Source of the DNA: Halovenus rubra
GTDB taxonomy: Archaea > Halobacteriota > Halobacteria > Halobacteriales > Haloarculaceae
Direction of reading: 5' to 3'
Assembly: GCF_026586665.1 (NCBI RefSeq)
Contig: NZ_JAODIY010000018.1
Span: 27,870 to 91,869 of the forward strand
Length of the DNA: 64,000 bases
The notes under the pieces were generated by a model that had not been told where the DNA came from, did no database searches, and saw only the letters and a program-made list of their open reading frames with translations. The position numbers and the translations under genes are program-made. Below, piece after piece: positions 45,742 to 54,591 of the stretch (the stretch's first letter is position 1; each line of letters begins with the position of its first letter).

Positions 45742-48700
45742 ATGGCTCTCCAGCAGATCACCGCGAACGATATCGCGGGCTGGGACTCTTTACAGGATAT
45801 CGCTGACTCGTTCGAAAAACGTGGCCTGAAACCACGCCCTAATCTCGGGGAAGACAACGAACTGGTCCTCCAACTCGCCGATGACGAGTTTATTGTGCTC
45901 GTTAATGCTGGACCCGGGGAGGCGGCGACAGATTTCAAGCCGGATAACAGATCCCGACATACGAATCTCGTTGCCACGAATGATTTTGAAGACTTCACGT
46001 TCCTTACCCGCACGCGAAGCTGGGAGGGTCAACAGCACGGTCGTATTAAGCACCAGAAAATCTCGTTTAGTAAAGATCAGTTTACGCGAGACAGCGGGGA
46101 GAAGAACACTGTACTGAAGAAACTCAACTCGATTGAGTACGGTTCGTCTGCTGCAATCTACGACACGCTGTACGACACACAGCAGGTGGTCAAAGAATTC
46201 TACGAAGAGTTTGAGGAGCTTCGCACCGATCTCGTTCAGGAGGTCTCCGGAATTCCGGATGACCGCGGTGACGCGAAGCAACGCTACGTACAGGTCATCC
46301 TTGACCGGATGATCTTCCTATACTTCATCCAGGAGAAACGACTGCTAGACCGGAACCCGAACTATCTGCATGAACAGCCTGGCGACGTCATAGCTGATGG
46401 TGAAGATCGGTATGAGAACTTCTACAGGCCACTGTTCTTCGACTACCTCGCTGAGGACAAGCAGAATCCTGACTTCGGGAGCCTTCCATACTTGAATGGC
46501 GGATTGTTCGCCAAGAATCCAGTTGAGGAAGAATTCGCAGATGCGAAGCTCGGTGAGTCCGCTGAAGAGACAAACGAACTTTTCGACGAGATTCTGGACT
46601 TCCTCTCGGACTGGAACTGGAACGTAGACGAGCGGTTGGATATCGTTGACCCAAAGAACTTGTCTCCAGCGATTCTGGGACACATCTTCGAGCAGACGGT
46701 GAACCAGAAGGAAATGGGTGCGTACTACACACCCGAAGAAATCACGGGGTTCATGTCCCGCCGAACGATCCATCCGTACCTGCTGGATCAACTTAACGAC
46801 GCTGTCGATGCTGAATACGACGAAATCGACGACGTGTTTGGATTCCCCGGGATAGAAGCCAGCAGCGATGAAGCGGCGTTAGCGGACGGCGGTACGATGA
46901 CTCGCCAGGTCCCCACTAACAACGTGGAGACGAAACACGTCGAAACGCTGTATCACGACATCCTAAAAGAGGTACACGTCCTTGATCCGGCGGTCGGTAG
47001 TGGTGCGTTCCTGCTTGCTGCACAGGACGTGTTGGTGGATATCTACATGCAGTGTATCGAGTACTTCCAGCAACTCGAAAGCGAAGGTAAGGGATGGGAA
47101 TTAGATTCTCGAACACGTGATGAACTGGAAGAGGTCAATAAAGGACAGGGAGGGGTATCGCTATACGCGAAGCGGACGATCATTCTGAATAATCTGTACG
47201 GGGTAGATATTGACCAGGGGGCGGTCGAAATCTGTAAACTTCGATTATGGCTTTCAATGGTTGCAGACATTGAAGACGAGCCCAACGAGGTCGAACCGCT
47301 GCCGAATATCGATTTCAATATCCGACAGGGCAACTCACTCATCGGGTTCACGGATGTCGAAGAAGTAGCCACTGAGAGTGGGGATGCATCTCTTTCGAAC
47401 TACGGGGGTGGAACTGGGACTGGCATCAAAGAGATGTACGAAGGGGTGATCGAAGCCATTGAACGTCACCAAGATGCGACAAGCTCTAAAGTTGCTACAA
47501 ACGCGAGGAAGCTGGCAGAATCACGGATTGATTCCCACAGTGAGAAGCTGAATGAAAAAATCCTCAAGCAGTTCCACGATGCTGGTATCGAGAAGGTTGA
47601 TGAAAAGACGCTAGAAGAATATCACCCGTTCCATTGGGTGATTGAATTTCCTACAATCTACCGGGATGGTGGGTTCGACATCATCATCGGGAACCCACCC
47701 TGGGACGTACTCACACCTGATCGAAGTCACTTCTTCCCCAAATACGACGAGCGGTTCAGAACCCGACCACCAAGTGAAAAAGACCGAAAAGAGGAGGAGC
47801 TTCTATCGAATCCTGACATCGCAGCCGAGTATGAAGAATTCAAGAAAAATATGCAGATTCGGTCTGATTATTATAACTCATCAGACCAGTATGAACTACA
47901 GAAACCCACTGTCGGTGGTCAGACCGTTGCCACTGAAACGGACCTTTCACTCCTGTTTTTTGAGCGGGTTACCCAGTTAGCTGGAGACCAATCATATGTT
48001 ACCCAGATTATGCCGGGTAATTTCTTCCTTGGAGCGACGGCCAAGGACCTTCGGGAGTATATTATCAATAAAACTGAATTGAAGCACTTCGTCCAGTTTG
48101 AAAATAAAGACCTTTTCAACAATGTGGATGACCGCTATCATTTTGCCATCTGTACTTTTCGAAATTCCGGCTCTACAGAAGTAGTAAACGGCGGCTTTGC
48201 AAGCGGAGATACCTCCATACTTATCAATTTCGACAGAGATTCAATTGATATCCCATCAGAAGTTCTTGCTGAATACTCACCCGAATCACGTATCTTCCCT
48301 TTCTTCCGGTCACAAGAATTGATCGACTCGCTGTCTAAATTCGTAGACCATCCTCCAATTGGAGAGAAAGTTGGGGACGATTGGTTTGTCTCTCTGTACA
48401 TGAAGGAGCTTGACCGGGCAAATGACTCCGATCTCCTCATAGAACAACAAGAGGACGGCGATTACCCAATCTACGAAGGGAAGAATATGCACCAGTTCGC
48501 CTATGATGACACCTCCGTCTTCGACATCAATCCTATATCTCTCTGGGGAGTGGACGAAGACGACCCAGGCCGAAGTGCGAAACACAGAGTTCGGATGAAG
48601 AACTTTCGGTCACGTGATCCTGATGCGAGTTTGAAAAAGGCGATCTACAACAAGTTCGATGGGTCAGGCTCGCAGAAGTCGTTCGTCAACGGTCTGCTTG

Positions 48701-49374
48701 AGCAACATGGTCGGCCAGAGCTATCGAAGGAAGATGTGCTGCTTGACTGTACGAAGTACCGAATCGCTATTCGAAAGATTACGAATAGCACCAATGAGAG
48801 AACATTAATCGCTGGTGTCATTCCAAAGGACACCGTCACTGTACACAGCATCGCCACAGTTCGCCCCCATGTTGTGGAACCGACAGAGGATGATCTAGGT
48901 AATTACCCGATGCACAGCGCCTACGAAGAGGTGTTTACCGATGAAGAATTATTCGTCGTCCTTGGATTATTGAATAGCATCCCCATCGACTACCTGATGA
49001 GGACGAAGATCGACACCAATATCGTCCAATACAAACTTAATGAGACGCAGCTTCCTCGACTCACTGCCAGTGACAACTGGTTTAATTGGATTTCTCAGCG
49101 TGCGGCGAGACTGAATTGCTATGGAGACGAATTCTCCGAAATGCGCGACCGCCTAGGAGGTATTGACCCAGCTACTGATGCGCAAAAACGCCGGGAGTTA
49201 CAAGCAGAGATCGACGCTGCTGCATTCCATGCCTATGGGATGAACGAGGAAGAGACAAAATTCATCCTCAGTGACTTTTACCAGGTAGACAGTCCAAAGC
49301 TAATGGATGATCCCTATTTCGATCTCGTGTTTGAGAAGTACTCCGATTTAGATGAAGAGGGGCCTTACCCGTAG
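45742..49374 (+). CDS. Eco57I/PglX-like N6-adenine methyltransferase, phase-variable
   Basis: This 1210-residue protein has an N-terminal helical half. Motifs follow: QTVNQKEMGAYYTPEEI at about 323-339, AdoMet motif VLDPAVGSGAFLLA at about 412-425, catalytic IIGNPPWDVL at about 647-656, and a C-terminal recognition half. It would methylate adenine. Length and layout match type IIG/ISP enzymes and PglX of BREX. The ATG at 45742 is chosen; a GTG at 45721 is possible. Codons 487-513 lie in the 80-bp inverted repeat shared with the silent cassette. No PglZ/BrxC partner was seen, so I do not call it BREX. It is convergent with a PLD-SNF2 helicase gene. Confidence 0.9.
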   Translation: MALQQITANDIAGWDSLQDIADSFEKRGLKPRPNLGEDNELVLQLADDEFIVLVNAGPGEAATDFKPDNRSRHTNLVATNDFEDFTFLTRTRSWEGQQHGRIKHQKISFSKDQFTRDSGEKNTVLKKLNSIEYGSSAAIYDTLYDTQQVVKEFYEEFEELRTDLVQEVSGIPDDRGDAKQRYVQVILDRMIFLYFIQEKRLLDRNPNYLHEQPGDVIADGEDRYENFYRPLFFDYLAEDKQNPDFGSLPYLNGGLFAKNPVEEEFADAKLGESAEETNELFDEILDFLSDWNWNVDERLDIVDPKNLSPAILGHIFEQTVNQKEMGAYYTPEEITGFMSRRTIHPYLLDQLNDAVDAEYDEIDDVFGFPGIEASSDEAALADGGTMTRQVPTNNVETKHVETLYHDILKEVHVLDPAVGSGAFLLAAQDVLVDIYMQCIEYFQQLESEGKGWELDSRTRDELEEVNKGQGGVSLYAKRTIILNNLYGVDIDQGAVEICKLRLWLSMVADIEDEPNEVEPLPNIDFNIRQGNSLIGFTDVEEVATESGDASLSNYGGGTGTGIKEMYEGVIEAIERHQDATSSKVATNARKLAESRIDSHSEKLNEKILKQFHDAGIEKVDEKTLEEYHPFHWVIEFPTIYRDGGFDIIIGNPPWDVLTPDRSHFFPKYDERFRTRPPSEKDRKEEELLSNPDIAAEYEEFKKNMQIRSDYYNSSDQYELQKPTVGGQTVATETDLSLLFFERVTQLAGDQSYVTQIMPGNFFLGATAKDLREYIINKTELKHFVQFENKDLFNNVDDRYHFAICTFRNSGSTEVVNGGFASGDTSILINFDRDSIDIPSEVLAEYSPESRIFPFFRSQELIDSLSKFVDHPPIGEKVGDDWFVSLYMKELDRANDSDLLIEQQEDGDYPIYEGKNMHQFAYDDTSVFDINPISLWGVDEDDPGRSAKHRVRMKNFRSRDPDASLKKAIYNKFDGSGSQKSFVNGLLEQHGRPELSKEDVLLDCTKYRIAIRKITNSTNERTLIAGVIPKDTVTVHSIATVRPHVVEPTEDDLGNYPMHSAYEEVFTDEELFVVLGLLNSIPIDYLMRTKIDTNIVQYKLNETQLPRLTASDNWFNWISQRAARLNCYGDEFSEMRDRLGGIDPATDAQKRRELQAEIDAAAFHAYGMNEEETKFILSDFYQVDSPKLMDDPYFDLVFEKYSDLDEEGPYP
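47200..47279 (+). repeat. 80-bp perfect inverted repeat, right arm
   Basis: This arm pairs with 45480-45559. Both arms carry the same codon phase (GGG-GTA-GAT…), so inversion would fuse the N-terminal half of the expressed methyltransferase to the silent C-terminal half without a frameshift. Confidence 0.95.
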
Positions 49375-49404
49375 GTTCCCTCACTACAGGTTACCGAACA
49401 TTGG

Positions 49405-52400
49405 TCAGGTGCCGATAACGCCCCAACACATTAACCGGGCTTGCACCTCACTTTCTCCGACCAACTTAGCTTGGTACTCCGTCGATTCTTCCACGTTCTC
49501 CTCCAGGAACGATTCTAACTCTTCTAAGAACTCCACCGGTGGCCAATCTGGGAACGAATCATACTGCTCGTTATGCCGGAAGGTCTCCCGAAGGATACGA
49601 TCTTCATCAGTATTGGCTAACTTCACGTCCTGTAAGTGTTCTCGTAAGTCTTCAGCCCATTCTTCAAGCGTTTCGTGCTCGTCTACAGGAGCGGATATCT
49701 CACCGTGGTTCGGTTGTAAGTAGCGATCGATGAAGTCTAGAATCGTTTCTTGCTCTTTCGAGAACTTTGCCCCATCCTTGAATATTTGCTCAGTCTGACT
49801 GCTCCGAATCGCTTCAAGCCGGTCGTCAAGGACATCTTGGATTGCCTCCCGGTTGGACAAGACATTGTCGGCATTCCCGGTGATGGGTTCTCCACCCACC
49901 TCAGGGTCGATTTTAAGCGTGCCGACAGGCCGTTCCTTAACTTCGTCTGTGAACGGCTTGTAGTAGAAGGCCCGTCGGACACGCCCCAGTGGCGATTCGC
50001 GGTCGTCATCATCGAACCAGAGGTGTGCAAGTCCGAACACACCCGGGCGTGGACCGGAATCGTGATCGGTGATATTCGTGTACAGGCGTTCGCGTTCCTC
50101 GGGGGACTCCTCAAAGTAGTCTGCGGCGTACTCGAAGTCGTCTTCTGAGAGCCCGAACTCCTCGTTCAATTCCTTCTTGAGCAGGAACCGCTCGTACGCG
50201 GCGTGCTCGTTACTCCCCGCATTTCGAAGGAGCGGGTTCTTACTCGTATCATCGAGTTCGTTCACGTCCTCGATCTCTCGTGACTTCTGTAGCGAGTCTT
50301 CGATCTCGTCCACCTGCAACTCTCCAATCGTCTTTTCGGTTTCTACACCGGTCTTCTCCAGTATCTGGTCCTCGTTCGGGTCCAGGATGTTGTTCTCTTT
50401 CCCAACAATGAGTGCAATGTCGTTGATCTTCGCCTGTAGCCGCTTCAGGAGCTTAATGGCGGCTTCGATGTCTCCATCAGGATAGAAGTTGTGGACGTAC
50501 TTCTCTTCGGTACTCCCGATCCGGTCGATACGCCCTACGCGCTGAACGATCCGCATCGGATTCCACGGCAGATCGAACGATATTTGGACAGACACGTCCT
50601 GGAGATTGACCCCCTCCGACAGGGTGTCGGTTGCTATGACGTACTGTAGTTCGGATTCACCGGATTCGGCCAGCGTTTGCTGGTACCCCGAGGCTTCGGG
50701 GGCGAATCGCTGAATGACGTCTTGCTTGTTTTCATCACCGCCTTTGACTACAGCACTATTGGCCTCTGTGAGGGGCGAGTCAGGGTCGTTGAGAAGCGTT
50801 CGGTGGACGTAGTCTGCCGTGGCACGGTATTGGGTGAAGGCGAGAACCTTCTCGTCATCATACCCGTTAAGGACATCCGCGAGCCGCTCAACTTTCGGGT
50901 CACGGAACTCCCGTAACGAGAACACTGCTTCGTAGAATTCCCGCGTCTCCTCATCAACGTCACTCAAGTCACTTCGCGGATAGAGAATCGGGTTTAGTTC
51001 CTCCTCGGGAACGTCTGGGAGGACACCGGCATTATGATCGTGAAGCCACTGTCGTGTCGCAACAGCTTGGTCGCTCACATCGCCGGCGTCCTGTGCGATA
51101 TCACCGATAAACTGCGACAAGAAGTACGCCAGTAGCGTCAGGTCCTCTCGAATATACGTCTTCACCTCACCAATTGTTGCATCTGCCAATTCGTCCGTAC
51201 TGTCACTCTCAGCATCTTCATCGGCACGGACCGAGGTCGCATCGAATCCAAACTCTTCCAGCGTCTGTTCGAGATCTTCGGCGGCATCATCTCCTTCTAC
51301 AAAGTCATTAAGCGTCTCCGATTCTTCGTCGTCCTGAGCAGCACGCAGCACATCGATCTGCTCATCTTCTGGAAGCCCATCAAGAAGGCCGAGGAGTTGG
51401 CGTTCGCTACGGTGTAGCGTTTCGATTGACTGTACGAACGCGTATGTTGAAGATTCTAACCGCTTGAGCAGGTTTAGCTTATACAGCGCCTTCAGTGTCC
51501 CCCCAGCTTTCGGGTTCTTCACCGTAATGTGCGGAAGGTGGAGCGCGTCCATCACGTCCGGCAGCATCCGGTACACTGGCTGGTATGCCGCCGGGAGCGA
51601 GTACTGCTCCTTGCTGAGCGTTGGCGGCTTGAAACTCATCTCGAAGTCCTCCTCATCCTGGATTTGGTCTTTGACGTGCTTTCGTGTCCGGAGCACCATT
51701 ACCTCATTCAGAATCTTCGAGATCTCCTCCGAATGCCGCTGGAGCTGTTCGGTGATTTTTCGTTGTTCCTCCTCGGTGGCTTCCTCCTTCCCCGCGGCGA
51801 TCTTCTTCCGCGTCTCAGAAAGCTCAATGTATTCTTCGAAGGCGTCGAAGTCTAGTGATGCCTTGTTCCGAAGTTCTTCCGGGCTGGTGAACAGGCTGAT
51901 GAGGTTTTCTAAGTCGGTCGCGGAGTTGTTGATCGGCGTCGCCGTCAGCATAATCATTGTTTTCCCACGGAGCTGACGCAAGTTCGCGTGCCGCCGAGTG
52001 CCTTTGTAGTCGTCTTCGTCTTCTGGGTTCGGTCGCCACTTCCCGTGGTTCCGGAAGCGGTGGGCTTCGTCAATCAGGACGACGTCGAACGCGTCCTTGA
52101 GATTCTGCACCTCATCGTATGTGAGGTTCTGAAACTTGCTAATGCTCATCACGTCCAAATGCGTCCCATCGATGTCGAGTCCGAAGTATGGATTCCCGTC
52201 TTCGTCTGTGTCGTCTTGGAGGAGGTCTTCCCACTGTTCGGTGAGATTCGCAGGCACGACAAGGAGACAATGGTCACCACGTTGGCGGTAGTCATGCAGG
52301 AGTTCACCGCCGATGAATGATTTTCCGAGCCCGACAGAGTCGGAGATGATGCAGCCGTTGAACCGAGAGAGTTTCTCCTTCGCGCTTTCGTATCCGAGTG

Positions 52401-53241
52401 TCTGGAAGTAGTACAGCGGGCTGTCGCGGATGTTGACATTCCCGCTCAGTTCGTCGTATGCCAGAAGCTTGTACAGTTCAAACGGCTCGATGTACGTCCC
52501 TAGGTCATCAGGCGTGTCTTCATCATCCGGCTCGTTTTCTTGTTGTTCCTGCCAGTCTTGGTACTTTTCGCTGTTCTCGATGATCCGGATGATTTCCTCG
52601 CTAAAGTCTTCAGCATTCGCCCACTGGTTATCGTACCAGTTTTCGAATGCCTCTGCTTCAGGCCGGTCTTGGCTCGTGAGGTTCAGTTCGATGTTGTTTC
52701 GGTGTCCACTCGCGGTGAAGTTTGAGGAACCAACAATCGTTGCACACGGACGCGTATCAGTATCGTCGTCAGTACTCCAGTCATCATCATCTTGCGGTGC
52801 TCTGAACGAGGCTCCTTTGGCGTGGAAGTAGCCGTTTTCTGGATTTCGCACACGGACGCTAACCTTGTCTTCGGCTATGAAGTCTCGCAGTCGATCTAAC
52901 CGTCCTAACTGGGCGTTGTTCAGCTCCTCAATACTCTCTTCAACATCGTCTTTGAGTTCATCCTTTAGATTTTGGCCCTCGTCAATTTCCGCTGCTGTAC
53001 TGCGGTTCGTTTGTCGCCCCATCAAGATTCGAATCGGGGCATGGCCGAGTTCGTCTGGGTCAGCAAGCTGTTCGAGATCATCGCGGTACAGGTCGAAGCC
53101 AGAGAGATAGAAATAGCCGGTGGCGATACGTGCTTCCTCGATTTGCGGGATGATCTTCTTGTAGACGTCTTCGACAGACCGATTGGCGTTATCGACGAGA
53201 GGAGGGAGAGAGATCATTGTGTTGCCGAATGTAACCAGCAT
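49405..53241 (-). CDS. PLD-nuclease/SNF2 helicase fusion
   Basis: This 1278-residue protein starts with a PLD-like domain (about 15-230; GYFYLSGFDLYRDD, YFHAKGASFRAPQ, TIVGSSNFTASGHRNN gives the H-x-K and GSxN elements). An SF2/SNF2 helicase follows: IISDSVGLGKSFIGGELL at about 296-313, VVLIDEAHRFRN at about 386-397, MIMLTATPINNS, and the late IATDTLSEGVNLQDV and IVQRVGRIDRIGS. A charged C-terminal region ends it. It would remodel or unwind DNA and cut it. The start could be 53217. It faces the methyltransferase gene tail to tail with 30 bases between, so the two likely form one restriction system despite opposite orientation. Confidence 0.85.
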   Translation of the reverse strand: MLVTFGNTMISLPPLVDNANRSVEDVYKKIIPQIEEARIATGYFYLSGFDLYRDDLEQLADPDELGHAPIRILMGRQTNRSTAAEIDEGQNLKDELKDDVEESIEELNNAQLGRLDRLRDFIAEDKVSVRVRNPENGYFHAKGASFRAPQDDDDWSTDDDTDTRPCATIVGSSNFTASGHRNNIELNLTSQDRPEAEAFENWYDNQWANAEDFSEEIIRIIENSEKYQDWQEQQENEPDDEDTPDDLGTYIEPFELYKLLAYDELSGNVNIRDSPLYYFQTLGYESAKEKLSRFNGCIISDSVGLGKSFIGGELLHDYRQRGDHCLLVVPANLTEQWEDLLQDDTDEDGNPYFGLDIDGTHLDVMSISKFQNLTYDEVQNLKDAFDVVLIDEAHRFRNHGKWRPNPEDEDDYKGTRRHANLRQLRGKTMIMLTATPINNSATDLENLISLFTSPEELRNKASLDFDAFEEYIELSETRKKIAAGKEEATEEEQRKITEQLQRHSEEISKILNEVMVLRTRKHVKDQIQDEEDFEMSFKPPTLSKEQYSLPAAYQPVYRMLPDVMDALHLPHITVKNPKAGGTLKALYKLNLLKRLESSTYAFVQSIETLHRSERQLLGLLDGLPEDEQIDVLRAAQDDEESETLNDFVEGDDAAEDLEQTLEEFGFDATSVRADEDAESDSTDELADATIGEVKTYIREDLTLLAYFLSQFIGDIAQDAGDVSDQAVATRQWLHDHNAGVLPDVPEEELNPILYPRSDLSDVDEETREFYEAVFSLREFRDPKVERLADVLNGYDDEKVLAFTQYRATADYVHRTLLNDPDSPLTEANSAVVKGGDENKQDVIQRFAPEASGYQQTLAESGESELQYVIATDTLSEGVNLQDVSVQISFDLPWNPMRIVQRVGRIDRIGSTEEKYVHNFYPDGDIEAAIKLLKRLQAKINDIALIVGKENNILDPNEDQILEKTGVETEKTIGELQVDEIEDSLQKSREIEDVNELDDTSKNPLLRNAGSNEHAAYERFLLKKELNEEFGLSEDDFEYAADYFEESPEERERLYTNITDHDSGPRPGVFGLAHLWFDDDDRESPLGRVRRAFYYKPFTDEVKERPVGTLKIDPEVGGEPITGNADNVLSNREAIQDVLDDRLEAIRSSQTEQIFKDGAKFSKEQETILDFIDRYLQPNHGEISAPVDEHETLEEWAEDLREHLQDVKLANTDEDRILRETFRHNEQYDSFPDWPPVEFLEELESFLEENVEESTEYQAKLVGESEVQARLMCWGVIGT

Positions 53242-53348
53242 AGTGACTTAGTGTTTAGTGACTAATGACATATGCTGTCTGTCAGTTTGTCCCTGTGAAG
53301 AGTCTGACTAGGACGTTCTTGACGGTGTAATTGAGGAGTTTTGGAAAG

Positions 53349-53501
53349 TCAGAGATGGCACATCTCCATTGAGTTTCCTCTCAGGATGTCGATGTCACCA
53401 TCATAACTGGCGCGCAGATCCTCCAACAGGAGTCCACCCCACTCGATGATCAACTCCTCCGAATTTGGCCTAGAGGTACGAATACCACAAAATGGAGACA
53501 C
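53349..53501 (-). CDS. Possible 50-residue protein or gene remnant
   Basis: A minus-strand frame from the GTG at 53501 to the TGA at 53349 reads VSPFCGIRTSRPNSEELIIE, then a helix and DGDIDILRGN. The composition is coding-like. The DGDIDIL element also occurs near the end of the 70-residue gene next door, so this may be a duplicated and decayed relative. No promoter is clear. Confidence 0.35.
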   Translation of the reverse strand: MSPFCGIRTSRPNSEELIIEWGGLLLEDLRASYDGDIDILRGNSMEMCHL

Positions 53502-53560
53502 TCTTGTCCGGAAAACGAATAGGTACTGTAGGTGTCAACAGAGAGTTTAATCGAGGAGAT

Positions 53561-53773
53561 TCATTGACCGTCTTCACAGACGACTTCGCGCAATTCCTTA
53601 AGCAGGTCTTCCCGATTGTTGGCTAAAATATCAATGTCTCCATCTACGTTCTCAATCTTCGTGCGGATTCGACTGACGACTCTATACCGGTAGTTATCGG
53701 AGACATCGGCGTCCCCTTTGATAATTTCTCGCTCACGTTCGGTGAGGAGTCCACGATACTGGTCATCAACCAT
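53561..53773 (-). CDS. Small conserved haloarchaeal protein
   Basis: This 70-residue protein (MVDDQYRGLLTEREREIIKG…) is a type I have seen often in Halobacteria: a helical start with LLTEREREII, then RYRVVSRIRTKIENVDGDIDIL and an acidic end. It resembles part of a DNA- or RNA-binding helical bundle, but I cannot name it. A TATA-like aatatat lies about 25 bases upstream on the minus strand. It is divergent from the HRAMP operon and shares a palindromic region with it. Confidence 0.7.
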   Translation of the reverse strand: MVDDQYRGLLTEREREIIKGDADVSDNYRYRVVSRIRTKIENVDGDIDILANNREDLLKELREVVCEDGQ

Positions 53774-53807
53774 ATCTGCCGATTGGCTTCGCCACCATAT
53801 ATTAGCT

Positions 53808-53865
53808 GTTACTGTGTATGGTCATATTAATACTGTTTACAGTAATGGTGACCATATACAGTAAC
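53808..53865. promoter_or_regulatory. Nested palindromes in a divergent promoter (operator candidate)
   Basis: The arms gttactgtgtatggtca (53808-53824) and tgaccatatacagtaac (53849-53865) are inverted repeats with one mismatch. Inside lies a perfect tactgt-tt-acagta palindrome (53831-53844). The site sits between the 70-residue gene and the HRAMP operon and overlaps likely TATA boxes, so a dimeric regulator could control both. Confidence 0.6.
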
Positions 53866-53991
53866 TACTAAGTGACTACAAGTAGTAACCACATAGTGTG
53901 GAACCCGGTTCTACAGGGCATAGCGGTAACAGAATGCGCCCGGGTGGTTGGAACACCCGAGCTGGGTCCCCCACAGTATGTGAAAGAACCC

Positions 53992-54591
53992 ATGAATCAC
54001 TCGACACCACCCACGCAAGAACCCATCGACAGTCAGCTAATTGAAGAAATATCACAATTTAAACAAATTGCGCTCGGGGAAGGGGCCGCGGTTTGTGAAG
54101 TCTGCGACGAAAAACTGCGGGAAGGCGCACCGGTCGTTGTGTTTGCCTTCCGGCCGGTTGAGCAACCGGTCTTCCAGATCGGGCACGTGAAATGCACTGA
54201 GTGTCGGCACGAGCCAACGGAGTACTTCACGCTCGGTGTGCGCGAGCTTGTCTTGGATGGCCGGATCGGGACGTGTACTGATCCTGCGACGCAGTCATGG
54301 TGGCCTGTCTTCCTGGCCCCACAACCGCGCGCGGTGAGCGCGCCGGACTCGACGGCGGTGCGACCGCTGCCGGGTGTGGCGTGGTTTCGCCAACCGGTTG
54401 CGCGGAGCGACACGTTCGTTGCTGCGGATTGTGAATCAATGCGCAAGCCGTGGCAGCGTCCGGTGGTGCGGGCTGACGACGTTGACCCCGATAGCGCGTC
54501 CGAACCTAAACGGGATCCGAAGAGCGACGATGTGACTGAAACTACTGCCCCACACGCCGCTGATGGCGGCCGATCAGGAGGTGCTCGGTGA
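53992..54591 (+). CDS. Zinc-binding haloarchaeal protein at the head of the HRAMP operon
   Basis: This 199-residue protein has CEVCDEKLREG at about 34-44 and HVKCTECRHEP at about 67-77, two CxxC pairs that likely bind one zinc. The LGVRELVLDGRIGTCTDPAT and QSWWPVFLAPQP segments are typical of a haloarchaeal DUF found in several loci. I chose the ATG at 53992; an upstream GTG at 53872 would add a non-acidic 40-residue extension. It overlaps the Cas7-like gene start (GTGA). Zinc-ribbon proteins called Csf1 head type IV CRISPR loci, but I see no other resemblance. Confidence 0.65.
   Translation: MNHSTPPTQEPIDSQLIEEISQFKQIALGEGAAVCEVCDEKLREGAPVVVFAFRPVEQPVFQIGHVKCTECRHEPTEYFTLGVRELVLDGRIGTCTDPATQSWWPVFLAPQPRAVSAPDSTAVRPLPGVAWFRQPVARSDTFVAADCESMRKPWQRPVVRADDVDPDSASEPKRDPKSDDVTETTAPHAADGGRSGGAR

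Noticed and set aside
23374-49386. 13-bp match gttccctcactac at 23374 and 49376
   Set aside because: Only two copies and too short; there is no further flanking similarity, so I take it as chance.
45742-53241. BREX or DISARM locus
   Set aside because: A PglX-like methyltransferase and a PLD-SNF2 protein are present, but I saw no PglZ, BrxC, DrmA or DrmB homologue nearby, so the named systems are not supported.
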